This document shows, piece after piece, positions 1 through 7,419 of a stretch of DNA of 13,497 nt. Under the pieces are notes generated by a model. It ran no database searches and had not been told where the DNA came from. It was given only the letters and a program-made list of their open reading frames with translations. The stretch comes from Bacteroidales bacterium (GTDB taxonomy: Bacteria; Bacteroidota; Bacteroidia; Bacteroidales; Bacteroidaceae). Made by a program: the position numbers and the translations under genes. The stretch is from NCBI GenBank assembly GCA_004555245.1, contig SFIS01000073.1, forward strand, positions 1 to 13,497, written 5' to 3'. Position 1 is the first letter of the stretch, and every line of letters starts with the position of its first letter.

Positions 1-172
1 CACTGACCGAAGGGAGGTAATGCGTTCGTAACCCGGGACGCAGTCCCGGGGGTATAAACACAGTGGCAACTGTCTGTAAGACAGTACCTCGCCATCAGCT
101 GAGATGTAACAAGGTAACAAGGTACTGCCTTCCAGGCAGCTGTATCCGCACGACTACCCGAGGGCTTCGCCC
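1..172 (+). repeat. Left arm of the ~170-bp inverted repeat pair
   Basis: Reverse-complement match to 13116-13279. The arms differ by an 8-bp insertion here (TAACAAGG duplicated within AACAAGGTAACAAGG), a T/G change near 100, and the loop base of the CTGCCT hairpin. Base 1 coincides exactly with the end of the matching arm at 13279. Confidence 0.92.
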
Positions 173-485
173 CCGGTTACGACCGCTTCGCTTAGTATAG
201 CCTTCCAGGCTATCCCCCCTCACGTTTTTACGACAACAGGAACAACGGTCTGATTCTGAACTCTATGTTGTCTGTTGACAACAACAAAAACAACTTTTAC
301 CAGCCTAAAGGCTGGTTGCCACTTGACCCAACTTTTACGTTTGCGCGCTGAACCAAAGGTCGCCGGCTGAAAGGAAAGGCAAAGCGCAAAAGCGCATAGC
401 CCAGGGTAAAGCGTAGCGACACCCTGGGTAAATCAGGAACAGTAATTAAAGACCAGCCTTCCAGGCTATCCCCCGTCACGTGACA
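1..485. repeat. Palindrome-mosaic intergenic repeat (left copy)
   Basis: This stretch has no credible gene and is a chain of short inverted repeats joined by linkers. Visible hairpins are CCCGGGAC/GTCCCGGG (32-50, loop GCA), ACTGTCT/AGACAGT (69-85, loop GTA), CTGCCT/AGGCAG (125-139, loop TCC), CCGAGGGC/GCCCCCGG (158-176, loop TTC, one mismatch), GCTTCGC (185-191), TAGCCT/AGGCTA (198-212, loop TCC), ACCAGCC/GGCTGGT (299-316), CCCAGGGT/ACCCTGGG (400-428) and the perfect palindrome GTCACGTGAC near 477-486. A GACAAC/AACAAC-rich tract with GTTTTTACGACAACAG begins at 224. Three blocks recur inverted near the right end: 1-172, 275-326 and 400-442. The block at 442-485 recurs inverted at about 4851-4932. 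It abuts the acetyltransferase stop codon, so that gene's transcript probably runs into it. Function is unknown; it resembles a MITE or REP-type repeat rather than a gene. Confidence 0.85.
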
Positions 486-501
486 GGTTATCGGCCGGGC
501 G

Positions 502-1644
502 TCACTTCGCCAACGCCTTATGATAACACCTGCGTCTTTTGGGGAATGTGGGGTTCAGCACATCCCATTGGTTCAGCTCCTTATGGTTAGTCTCGAGTTG
601 CGGGTTTGTCTCCGCCCATTTGAATTTGTATTTGTTGTATATGGGGATGAGGTCGCTGAATATGAGAGCCGTGACGCCTTTTCCCTGCAGCTCGGGTTTC
701 ACGGCTATAAGCAGCATCTCCACCGTGTCCTCCATCCTGAAGCGTAGCGAGCGCAGGATGTGCCACCATCCGAGGGGCAGCAGCCTCCCTTTCGATTTTC
801 TTATGGCATTCGACAGACTTCCCATAGTGACGCCCACCGCCACCACATTGCCTTCTTCGTCCTGCACCGTAGTGACGAGGTCCATGTTGATGAGCTGGAA
901 ATACTGCTTCACCATCTCGTCCATCTGCCTCTGCGAGAGTGCTGAGAATCCGAAGAGCGGCTCGTACGCCTCGTTCAGCAGGTTGAACACCTTCTGTCCG
1001 TAGCCTTCCTTGAAAAGCATTCTGCCGTTCAGTTTCACCACTCTCAGGTTGTATCTCTTCTTCACCAGTTCGCCCACCCTCACAAATCTTTCCGGCGTTT
1101 CCTGCGGCACAGCCACTCGTATCTGCACCCAGTCCACCTCTTTCTTATATCCGTGTCTCTCGAGGTGTTCCGGATAGTACGGGTAGTTGTAGAACGTGGT
1201 CATCGATCCGAGTTTGTCGAATCCCTCCACCAGCATTCCCTCCTTGTCGAAGTCGGTGAATCCCATCGGTCCCTGGCAGTGTGTCATACCCCGTTCCCTG
1301 CCCCATTGCTCCACGGCGTCAAGCAGTGCGCGCGACACCTCGTCGTCGTCGATGAAGTCAAGGTATCCGAAGCGCACGTTGCGCACGTTCCATTTCTCGT
1401 TGGCGCGATGGTTTATCATTGCCGCCACGCGTCCCACGGCGAAATTGTCCTTATATGCGATGAAGAGTTGTGCATCGCAAAATTCAAACGCGGGATTCTT
1501 CTTCCCGTCAAACATGTTGCAGACATCAAACTCCAAGTCGGGCACATAGTATTCGCATCCTTCATAGAGTCTGTTTGCCAGAGCGGCGAAGGTCTTCATC
1601 TCCCGCCGGTTTGTCACGGGGCGTATGAGGGTTTTCTTTTCCAT
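502..1644 (-). CDS. GNAT-fold N-acetyltransferase-like protein (YghO-like)
   Basis: Encodes 380 residues that I assign to the GNAT superfamily, of the long form resembling E. coli YghO. GNAT enzymes transfer an acetyl group from acetyl-CoA to an amine; the substrate here is unknown. The N-terminal part starts MEKKTLIRPVTNRREMKTF and has RLYEGCEYYVPDLEFD, which matches the 'RLY...YVPDL' opening of this family. A GYLDFIDDDEVSRALLDAVE block lies around residues 93-112. The acetyl-CoA loop (motif A) is visible as ELQGKGVTAL near residues 318-327. The reading frame is open to 1707, but that upstream ATG falls at the inferred transcription start (promoter 1713-1743), so I chose the ATG at 1642-1644. 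The protein has no signal peptide or membrane segment and is probably cytoplasmic. It is transcribed divergently from parC. A hairpin resembling the intergenic palindromes lies inside it (733-760). The family call is reasonably sure; the activity is not shown. Confidence 0.82.
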   Translation of the reverse strand: MEKKTLIRPVTNRREMKTFAALANRLYEGCEYYVPDLEFDVCNMFDGKKNPAFEFCDAQLFIAYKDNFAVGRVAAMINHRANEKWNVRNVRFGYLDFIDDDEVSRALLDAVEQWGRERGMTHCQGPMGFTDFDKEGMLVEGFDKLGSMTTFYNYPYYPEHLERHGYKKEVDWVQIRVAVPQETPERFVRVGELVKKRYNLRVVKLNGRMLFKEGYGQKVFNLLNEAYEPLFGFSALSQRQMDEMVKQYFQLINMDLVTTVQDEEGNVVAVGVTMGSLSNAIRKSKGRLLPLGWWHILRSLRFRMEDTVEMLLIAVKPELQGKGVTALIFSDLIPIYNKYKFKWAETNPQLETNHKELNQWDVLNPTFPKRRRCYHKALAK

Positions 1645-1712
1645 CGGATATGCTATTTTATTACTTCGGCATGACAGCCGGAAAACAGCCAAAGCGCTGC
1701 TTTTCAACCCTG

Positions 1713-1743
1713 CAAAGGTACAAAAAAACTCCGAAACTTCAAA
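1713..1743 (-). promoter_or_regulatory. Bacteroidetes-type promoter for the acetyltransferase
   Basis: On the minus strand the -7 box TACCTTTG (1713-1720) fits TAnnTTTG. A TTTG -33 box (1740-1743) lies exactly 19 nt upstream, the spacing typical of Bacteroidetes primary sigma promoters. It predicts a transcript start near 1706 and a leader of about 60 nt before the ATG at 1644. Not experimentally shown. Confidence 0.8.
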
Positions 1744-1758
1744 AATATGTCAATTTTT

Positions 1759-1789
1759 TTTGCCATCCCGTTATATTTGATTAATTTTG
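1759..1789 (+). promoter_or_regulatory. Bacteroidetes-type promoter for parC
   Basis: A -33 TTTG (1759-1762) at the end of a T run is followed after 19 nt by TAATTTTG (1782-1789), matching TAnnTTTG. A second TAnnTTTG match, TATATTTG at 1772-1779, has no properly spaced -33 box. The predicted start near 1796 gives parC a leader of about 180 nt. This promoter is back-to-back with the acetyltransferase promoter. Confidence 0.75.
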
Positions 1790-1902
1790 CATAGATAGGT
1801 ATCAGGCAGATGCGCCCGCCCGGTTATGCTTTTCATACAGAATGTCAGCATATTGGGCAGCCTGTCACAAACGAGCCATATATACTATCTCCACTCACCG
1901 AC

Positions 1903-1944
1903 AAACCCTTCAACCCGTCAACTGAAACCCTTCAACCCGTCAAC
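1903..1944 (+). repeat. Direct repeats in the parC leader
   Basis: A 20-nt sequence, AAACCCTTCAACCCGTCAAC, occurs perfectly at 1903-1922 and 1925-1944 (22-nt period). A degenerate third copy ending in CCTCGTCAAC reaches about 1961. All lie in the inferred 5' leader of parC, and the period preserves neither a reading frame nor any protein repeat of the family. Function unknown. Confidence 0.7.
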
Positions 1945-1974
1945 AGAAAAAACCTCGTCAACAGAATCAATCCA

Positions 1975-4689
1975 ATGAACGAAGAAAACACCACCTCCCG
2001 CCCAGCCTCCTCCAACCGTTTCGATGCCTCTGTCGTCCACCATCTCTCCGGCATGTATCAGAACTGGTTTCTCGACTATGCCTCCTACGTCATCCTTGAG
2101 CGTGCCGTCCCCTATATCGAGGACGGTCTGAAGCCGGTCCAGCGCCGCATCCTTCATTCGATGAAGCGCATGGACGACGGTCGCTACAACAAGGTTGCGA
2201 ACATCGTGGGCCACACCATGCAGTTCCATCCTCACGGCGACGCGTCGATAGGCGACGCCCTTGTCCAGTTGGGGCAGAAAGACCTGCTCATCGACTGTCA
2301 GGGCAACTGGGGCAATATCCTCACCGGCTCGCGTGCCGCCGCTCCGCGCTATATCGAGGCGCGCCTCTCGCATTTCGCCTTGGAGACGGTGTTCAATCCC
2401 AAGACGACGAAATGGCAGCTCTCCTACGACGGCCGTAACAAGGAGCCCGTCACGCTGCCCGTCAAGTTCCCCCTGCTGCTCGCACAGGGTGCCGACGGCA
2501 TCGCGGTCGGACTGTCGTGCAAGATTCTGCCCCACAACTTCAACGAGCTGTGTGACGCCGCCATCGCCGCACTGCGGGGAGAGAGCTTCACGCTCTACCC
2601 CGACTTCCCCACCGGAGGCTCTATCGACGTCTCGAAATACAACGACGGCCACCGCAGCGGAAAGGTGCGCGTGAGGGCGAAGATAGAGAAACTCGACCAG
2701 AAGACCCTCGTCATCCGCGACATCCCGTTCTCCAAAACCTCAGAGACCCTCATCGCATCCATCACGTCTGCCATAGAGAAAGGCAAGATCAAGGCCCGCA
2801 AAGTTGAAGACATGACGGCGGCGCAGGTGGAGATTCTCGTGCATCTCGCACCCGGCATCTCGTCAGACAAGACCATCGACGCCCTCTACGCCTTCACCGA
2901 CTGTGAGGTGAGCCTCTCGCCCAACTGCTGTGTCATACAGAACGACAAGCCGGTCTTCGCCACCGTCTCGGACGTCTTGCGACACAGTGCCGAACAGACG
3001 AAAGACCTCATACGCCAGGAACTGGAGATACGCCGCGGCGAACTCATGGAACAGCTCTTCTTCGCCTCGCTCGAGAAAATCTTCATCGAGGAGCGTATAT
3101 ACAAAGACCGCAAGTACGAGCAGGCCGCCACTCTCGACGCCGCCTGCGAACATATCGACGACAGGCTGACACCCTACTATCCGCAACTGGTGCGCGAGGT
3201 GACGAAAGACGACATCCTGCGCCTCATGGAGATAAAGATGAAGCGCATACTGAAGTTCAGCAAGGACAAGGCAGAAGAGATGATGGCTGCCATCAGGGCG
3301 GAGGTGGCGGACATCGACAGAGACCTTGCCGACCTCACCGCCGTGACATGCCGGTGGTTCGCGCATCTCAAAGAGAAATACGGCGGCGCACATCCCAGAC
3401 TGACAGAGATTCGCAGCTTCGAGAACATCGACGCCGTACGTGTCGTGGAAGCCAACGAGAAGCTGTACATCAACCGGCAGGAGGGATTCATCGGCACCGC
3501 ACTGAAGAAAGACGAGTTCGTGTGCAACTGCTCGTCGCTCGACGACATCATCATCTTCTACCGCGACGGGAAATACAAGGTCGTCAAGGTGGCGGAGAAA
3601 ATCTTCGTAGGCAAGAACATCGTCCATCTGCAGGTGCAGAAGCGCAACGACGCGCGCACTATATACAATGTGGTGTATCGCGACGGCAAGCAGGGCTACT
3701 GCTATGTGAAACGCTTCAACGTCACCAGCTTCACACGCGATTCCGAGTACGACCTGACAAGGGGCACGCCCGGCTCCCGCATCATGTATTTCACCGCCAA
3801 CCCCAACGGCGAGGCGGAGGTCATAAAGCTCACACTCGAACCCTCGCCGAAGCTGAAGAAGATTTTCGTGGAATATGACTTCAGCTCTCTCGCCGTGAAA
3901 ACCCGCAGCGCCATCGGCAACATCATATCCAAACACCCCGTCCACCGCATCTCGCTCAAGTCGCGCGGACGCTCTACACTCGAGGGGCGCGACGTGTGGT
4001 TCGACCGCGACGTGCGCCGCCTGAACTACGAGGGACGCGGCGAATGTCTCGGGAAGTTCAACGACGACGACCGCATCCTCGTCATCCTCTCCAACGGCGA
4101 CTTCTACCTCTCGTCGTTCGACCTCGACAACCACTACGAGGAGAACATCCTGCGCATCGAGAAGCTCAACACGGCGAAGGTGTGGACACTCCTCTTCCGC
4201 AACGGCGAGCAGCAGGGACAGATCTACATCAAACGCTTCCGCATGGACACGGCGACAAAACGCAGCCAGAACATGCTGGGCGCTGCCAACTCCTCCATCG
4301 CACTGCTGACAGACACCGCCCGCCCACGCGTGCGCATCGAGTTCTCTGCCACTGACGCACTGAGACACGACCCGCTGACCATCGACTGCGAGACCTTCGT
4401 CGATGTCAAGGTGTCGGGCTTCAAGTCGAAAGGCAGACGCGTGGCGATGTGGGAGGTGGAGGATGTCGTAGAAGAGACGCCGCCGACCGACGTGTCTGAA
4501 GACGACACAGACATCGACAACTCTGCCGGAGACACTCCCGATGCCGACACCGGCACGCAAGACACGATGCCGGAAGAGACTACGGAGAAGGCGGAACAGG
4601 CAGAGAACCTCGACCCAGATGCAGGAAAGACAGAGCAGGAAATCATAGACGAGATAACGGGACAGCTCAGCTTCAAGTTTGAAGACTGA
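1975..4689 (+). CDS. parC: DNA topoisomerase IV subunit A
   Basis: Encodes 904 residues of a type IIA topoisomerase A subunit, the DNA cleavage and religation half of the ParC2ParE2 enzyme that decatenates daughter chromosomes. The N-terminal winged-helix region contains NWFLDYASYVILERAVPYIE and GLKPVQRRILHSM. The HPHGD block is at residues 85-89. The catalytic tyrosine is Y126, in AAAPRYIEARL, where the family has its active-site RY. A helical tower and coiled-coil stretch follows (EKIFIEERIYKDRKYEQ to HLKEKYG), then a beta-rich C-terminal domain without the gyrase-type QRRGGKG box, which favours topoisomerase IV over gyrase. The last ~85 residues are very acidic and end ITGQLSFKFED. The frame is open to an ATG at 1810, but the extra 55 residues are low-complexity and unlike the family, so I place the start at 1975. 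No clear Shine-Dalgarno is present, as is common in Bacteroidetes. parE is not in the window. Confidence 0.93.
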   Translation: MNEENTTSRPASSNRFDASVVHHLSGMYQNWFLDYASYVILERAVPYIEDGLKPVQRRILHSMKRMDDGRYNKVANIVGHTMQFHPHGDASIGDALVQLGQKDLLIDCQGNWGNILTGSRAAAPRYIEARLSHFALETVFNPKTTKWQLSYDGRNKEPVTLPVKFPLLLAQGADGIAVGLSCKILPHNFNELCDAAIAALRGESFTLYPDFPTGGSIDVSKYNDGHRSGKVRVRAKIEKLDQKTLVIRDIPFSKTSETLIASITSAIEKGKIKARKVEDMTAAQVEILVHLAPGISSDKTIDALYAFTDCEVSLSPNCCVIQNDKPVFATVSDVLRHSAEQTKDLIRQELEIRRGELMEQLFFASLEKIFIEERIYKDRKYEQAATLDAACEHIDDRLTPYYPQLVREVTKDDILRLMEIKMKRILKFSKDKAEEMMAAIRAEVADIDRDLADLTAVTCRWFAHLKEKYGGAHPRLTEIRSFENIDAVRVVEANEKLYINRQEGFIGTALKKDEFVCNCSSLDDIIIFYRDGKYKVVKVAEKIFVGKNIVHLQVQKRNDARTIYNVVYRDGKQGYCYVKRFNVTSFTRDSEYDLTRGTPGSRIMYFTANPNGEAEVIKLTLEPSPKLKKIFVEYDFSSLAVKTRSAIGNIISKHPVHRISLKSRGRSTLEGRDVWFDRDVRRLNYEGRGECLGKFNDDDRILVILSNGDFYLSSFDLDNHYEENILRIEKLNTAKVWTLLFRNGEQQGQIYIKRFRMDTATKRSQNMLGAANSSIALLTDTARPRVRIEFSATDALRHDPLTIDCETFVDVKVSGFKSKGRRVAMWEVEDVVEETPPTDVSEDDTDIDNSAGDTPDADTGTQDTMPEETTEKAEQAENLDPDAGKTEQEIIDEITGQLSFKFED

Positions 4690-4754
4690 CACCCCCGGTT
4701 CACTCTTCATGCCTTGTCCCCGTCTTACAGAATTTCGCACACTCTTTTTTAGAA

Positions 4755-4818
4755 GACAACGGAGACAACAGTGACAACTGTTGACATTTCACACGTTGTC
4801 CCCGTTGTCTCTGTTGTC
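4755..4818. repeat. Long imperfect GACAAC/GTTGTC inverted repeat after parC
   Basis: Arms of 24 nt at 4755-4778 and 4795-4818 pair with 3 non-Watson-Crick positions (one could be a G-T wobble). The left arm is GACAACGGAGACAACAGT then GACAAC. The right arm is built of GTTGTC units and runs into GTAAAAACC. A smaller hairpin, CAACAGT/ACTGTTG (4766-4783), overlaps the left arm. It sits 65 bp after the parC stop, but a T run precedes it and an A run follows it, the reverse of an intrinsic terminator. The right arm belongs to the GTTGTC-GTAAAAACC repeat family found elsewhere in the window. Confidence 0.6.
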
Positions 4819-4860
4819 GTAAAAACCAATAAAGAACTCAAGTTTGTATGTAATTAAAGA

Positions 4861-5006
4861 GCATCCTGGAAGGCTGTACTAAGCGAAGCGGTCGTAAACT
4901 GTCACATGACGGGGGATAGCCTGGAAGGCTATACTAAGCGAAGCGGTCGTAAACTGTCACATGACGGGGAATAGCCTGGAAGGCTATACTAAGCGAAGCG
5001 GTCGTA
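4861..5006 (+). repeat. Three 55-bp tandem repeats
   Basis: The unit contains AGCCTGGAAGGCT, then TACTAAGCGAAGCGGTCGTA, then AACTGTCACATGACGGGG. CCTGGA falls at 4865, 4920 and 4975, a strict 55-bp period. The first copy has diverged in its hairpin stem (ATCCTGGAAGGCTGT) and the third breaks off at 5006 into the CCGAGGGC hairpin. A recent local tandem expansion of the hairpin module is the likely origin. Confidence 0.85.
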
Positions 5007-5065
5007 ACCGAGGGCGAAGCCCTCGGTAATACAAAGAATAGTAACTGTCTGAAAGACAGTACCTC

Positions 5066-5121
5066 GTCTTATGACAATTATTATCAAAGTACTGTCTTAT
5101 GATGATTATTTTCAAGGTACT
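5066..5121 (+). repeat. Two 28-bp tandem repeats
   Basis: GTCTTATGA-N2-ATTATT-N-TCAARGTACT occurs at 5066-5093 and 5094-5121, then a partial GTC. The copies differ at a few positions. They lie inside the palindromic element between the ACTGTCT hairpin and the CATTACCTCCCGTTGGTCAGTG block that also appears at both window ends. Confidence 0.75.
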
Positions 5122-5310
5122 GTCATTACCTCCCGTTGGTCAGTGACCGTTGGTTCCAGACAGTTATCCCAGTAGCGTATAACCCCAGGACTATGTCCTG
5201 GGTTACGACCGCTTCGCTTAGTACAGCCTTACAGGCTGGTCATTAATTACAAACTTAAGTAACAAAACATTAAAAGAATCGTCAAAACACAAATCAAGCC
5301 TCAAGAATCT

Positions 5311-6135
5311 ATGCGACACACCATCACAGCCATCCTGCTCCTCGCCCTTCCCCTCCCCTCCTCCGCCTGCGGCGGCGGGGCAGAGGCAGACACGGCATCC
5401 GCGCCACGCCCCGACCCCGTCGTGACAAACGCCAAGATGCTGGGCGTGGGCTACAACAGCACGCAAGACACATATCTCTCGCCCCTCCACTACGCCGGAC
5501 CTGAGCTGCGCTACGTCTCACACACCATACGCCGGCGCGACGACAGCCCATGGCTCCGCCTCATCATCAACGAGGGACGCCTCGCAGAAGGCGAATCGCG
5601 GTCAGAGAACGGCGCCCTCCTCGCGGCCGACTACCGCTTCGCCTACGCCGTGCTACACTCCTGGCACCTCTGCGACAACAGAATCACCATACACGGCGGA
5701 GGTGGCGCAGAGGCCCTCGCCGGCATGCTCTACAACACCCGCAACGGCAACAACCCCGTACAGGCGCGCTGCCTCATAAACATCACCGCCACGGCAAGGG
5801 CTGAGATGCAGCTGCACAAGGTGCGCCTCGCATACGAGGCGTCGGCACCGCTCGTCGGCATCACATTCTCGCCGAACTACGGACAGTCGTACTACGAAAT
5901 CTTCAGCGAGGGACACTACGACCATAACATCGTGCCCACTACCCTCGCCGCCATGCCGTCGCTGCGCCATTCGCTGACGGCGGACATACCCTTTCTCAAC
6001 ACCACATGGCGCATCGGATACCTCGGCGACTACCGCCAGCAGGCTGTCAACAACCTGAAACAGCACTCATACACCTCTGCCCTCGTCGTCGGCATCGTTC
6101 ACACATTCACTGCAGGAAGGAGGTCCCCACGATGA
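5311..6135 (+). CDS. DUF3316-family exported protein
   Basis: Encodes 274 residues. The N-terminus MRHTITAILLLALPLPSSAC is a signal peptide. Cys20 follows SSA, so a lipobox is possible but poor, since the -3 position lacks the usual Leu. The C-terminal half, with SPNYGQSYYEIFSEGHYDHN (residues 187-206) and GYLDG-like GYLGDYRQQAVNNLKQHSYT (236-255) followed by SALVVGIVHTF, matches my memory of the Bacteroidetes family DUF3316, whose function is unknown. The alternating polar/hydrophobic pattern would suit a beta-rich envelope protein. It is the first gene of an operon whose second gene, the S41 peptidase, overlaps it by 4 bp. No TAnnTTTG promoter was found in the 55 bp between the palindromic element and the start codon, so transcription may begin within that element. 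Confidence 0.72.
   Translation: MRHTITAILLLALPLPSSACGGGAEADTASAPRPDPVVTNAKMLGVGYNSTQDTYLSPLHYAGPELRYVSHTIRRRDDSPWLRLIINEGRLAEGESRSENGALLAADYRFAYAVLHSWHLCDNRITIHGGGGAEALAGMLYNTRNGNNPVQARCLINITATARAEMQLHKVRLAYEASAPLVGITFSPNYGQSYYEIFSEGHYDHNIVPTTLAAMPSLRHSLTADIPFLNTTWRIGYLGDYRQQAVNNLKQHSYTSALVVGIVHTFTAGRRSPR
6117..6135 (+). promoter_or_regulatory. Strong Shine-Dalgarno and ATGA stop-start overlap
   Basis: AAGGAGG (6117-6123) lies 8 nt before the ATG at 6132, whose ATGA overlaps the upstream TGA stop (6133-6135). This arrangement implies translational coupling of the DUF3316 protein and the peptidase. It also decides the peptidase start against the in-frame upstream ATG at 6006. Such a good Shine-Dalgarno is unusual in Bacteroidetes. 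Confidence 0.85.
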
Positions 6136-7235
6136 AACACACCACATCCCACACCGCCACACCACTGACCATACAACACGGCACGCCGTCCGGCAACCCG
6201 CCGCGCTACATCCTCCGCATCGCAACGGCTTGCACACATGCCCTCGCCATGCTCCTCGCACTCGTTCTCCCTACGGGCTGCATAAACGAAGAGGAGTATG
6301 CCGACACGCCATCTGAAAACCTCAAGGCGCTGTGGCAGATCATGGACGAGCACTACTGCTTCTTCGACGAGAAACGCGAGACACTCGGCGTGGAATGGGA
6401 CGAGGTGGGCAGACGCTACATCCCGCAAGCCTCTGACCGCCTCTCGCGCGAACAGCTCTTCGAACTATGCGCGAACATGCTGGGCGAGCTGCGCGACGGA
6501 CACGTCAACCTCGTCTCCGCCTTCGACTACGCACGCAACTGGTCGTGGAAAGAAGACTACCCCACCAACCTCTCCGACACTCTCATACGCCGCTATCTCG
6601 GCACAGACTATCGCATCGCCGCCACACTCAACTACCGCATCCTCCCGGACAACATCGGCTATGTGCGCTGCCCCTCGTTCTCCACCGCCTTCGGCGAAGG
6701 CAACCTCGACGAGGTGATGCTCTACCTCGCGCCGTGCAACGGCATCATCATCGACGTGCGCTCGAACGGCGGAGGTATGCTGACGGCCGCCGAACGCCTC
6801 GCCGCACGCTTCACCGACACCGAACGCCTCGTGGGATATATGCGCCACAAGACGGGGAAGGGACACAACGACTTCTCGCCGTTCTACGAGCAACGGCTGA
6901 CACCTCCGCAACGCCTGAGATGGCAGAAACCCGTCGCTGTGCTGACAAACAGGGGCGTATATAGCGCGGCTAACGAGTTCGTGAAATATATGCGCGTGTG
7001 CGGAGCCGTCATAATAGGCGACGCGACAGGGGGAGGAGGAGGACTGCCGTTCTCGTCTGAACTGCCTAACGGATGGGCGGTGCGGTTCAGCGCATGCCCC
7101 ATGTACGACACAGAAAGAAACAGCGTGGAGAACGGCATACTGCCGGACATCAGCGTCAGCCTCAACGACAACGACATCATGAAGGGCGAAGACACTATCA
7201 TAGAGGCAGCGAGAGGGTGGATAAACAGGCAATAG
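6132..7235 (+). CDS. S41-family serine peptidase, probable surface lipoprotein
   Basis: Encodes 367 residues of the C-terminal-processing/tricorn-like S41 peptidase family. A hydrophobic stretch ends in LPTGC with Cys50, probably the lipidated cysteine. It is followed by INEEEY, an acidic run like the lipoprotein export signal that sends Bacteroidetes lipoproteins to the cell surface. The N-terminal helical part reads LWQIMDEHYCFFDEKRETLG. RDGHVNL lies near residues 121-127 and DVRSNGGGMLTAAERLA near 208-224. The catalytic serine is probably Ser278 in LTNRGVYSAANEF, with Glu282 four residues on. A glycine-rich loop, DATGGGGGLPFSSELPNG (297-314), and the ENGILPDI block (333-340) complete the typical S41 C-terminus. 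No PDZ domain is evident between the N-terminal helices and the core. The 50-residue lead before the cysteine is long for a lipoprotein signal. The substrate is unknown; the operon suggests joint envelope function with DUF3316. Confidence 0.88.
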   Translation: MKHTTSHTATPLTIQHGTPSGNPPRYILRIATACTHALAMLLALVLPTGCINEEEYADTPSENLKALWQIMDEHYCFFDEKRETLGVEWDEVGRRYIPQASDRLSREQLFELCANMLGELRDGHVNLVSAFDYARNWSWKEDYPTNLSDTLIRRYLGTDYRIAATLNYRILPDNIGYVRCPSFSTAFGEGNLDEVMLYLAPCNGIIIDVRSNGGGMLTAAERLAARFTDTERLVGYMRHKTGKGHNDFSPFYEQRLTPPQRLRWQKPVAVLTNRGVYSAANEFVKYMRVCGAVIIGDATGGGGGLPFSSELPNGWAVRFSACPMYDTERNSVENGILPDISVSLNDNDIMKGEDTIIEAARGWINRQ

Positions 7236-7279
7236 ACTCTTCCTTCTGTAACAATGACTGAATACAGAATCCCATTCGC

Positions 7280-7382
7280 AGATGTATTATCACAATGATA
7301 TTGGTGTAGATACAATATGATAATATGCTTCGTGAACTCCACAAGAGATGTATTATCACAATGATGTTGGGGCAGATACAAT
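7280..7382 (+). repeat. Pair of 37-bp direct repeats with 29-bp gap
   Basis: AGATGTATTATCACAATGAT followed by rTTGGkGyAGATACAAT occurs at 7280-7316 and 7346-7382, with three differences. Each copy contains a small TATCA-CAA-TGATA-type inverted repeat, perfect only in the first. They start 45 bp after the peptidase stop. The geometry mimics a one-spacer CRISPR, but two diverged copies without cas genes do not support that. Confidence 0.75.
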
Positions 7383-7419
7383 GTGCTGTTATGAGAAACT
7401 GTTTATTTCCTGTTTATCG

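Larger units (their letters stand above)
4840..5256. mobile_element. MITE-like palindromic element with terminal inverted repeats
   Basis: The left end AAGTTTGTATGTAATTAAAGA (4840-4860, 21 nt) and the right end TCATTAATTACAAACTT (5240-5256) are imperfect inverted copies of each other. Between them is a chain of hairpins: ATAGCCT/AGGCTAT at 4916-4932 and 4971-4987, the mini-hairpin GCGAAGC at 4883, 4938 and 4993, CCGAGGGC-GAA-GCCCTCGG (5008-5026), ACTGTCT-GAA-AGACAGT (5044-5060), CCCAGGAC-TAT-GTCCTGGG (5184-5202), inverted GCTTCGC (5211-5217) and CAGCCT-TAC-AGGCTG (5224-5238). No open reading frame of note is inside. The ends, size (~417 bp) and lack of genes suggest a non-autonomous element, but no target-site duplication or partner transposase is visible, so the mobile label is inference. 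Confidence 0.5.

Noticed and set aside
1810..1974. N-terminal 55-residue extension of ParC
   Set aside because: Starts only ~14 nt after the inferred transcript start, contains nucleotide direct repeats, and is unlike the family N-terminus. The ATG at 1975 fits better.
2863..4740. 625-codon minus-strand open frame opposite parC
   Set aside because: It is antisense to a well-supported parC. Its translation is Val/Leu/His-rich with no family features, an effect of GC-rich codon use on the other strand.
4755..4818. parC intrinsic terminator
   Set aside because: The stem has mismatches, the loop is long, and A rather than T follows on either strand.
6006..6131. Upstream in-frame start of the S41 peptidase
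   Set aside because: It would lie deep inside the DUF3316 gene and bury the signal peptide. A strong Shine-Dalgarno and ATGA overlap support 6132.
7280..7382. CRISPR-like 37-bp repeats with a 29-bp spacer
   Set aside because: Only two copies, with three differences, no leader and no cas genes. The 66-bp spacing is more likely a simple diverged duplication.
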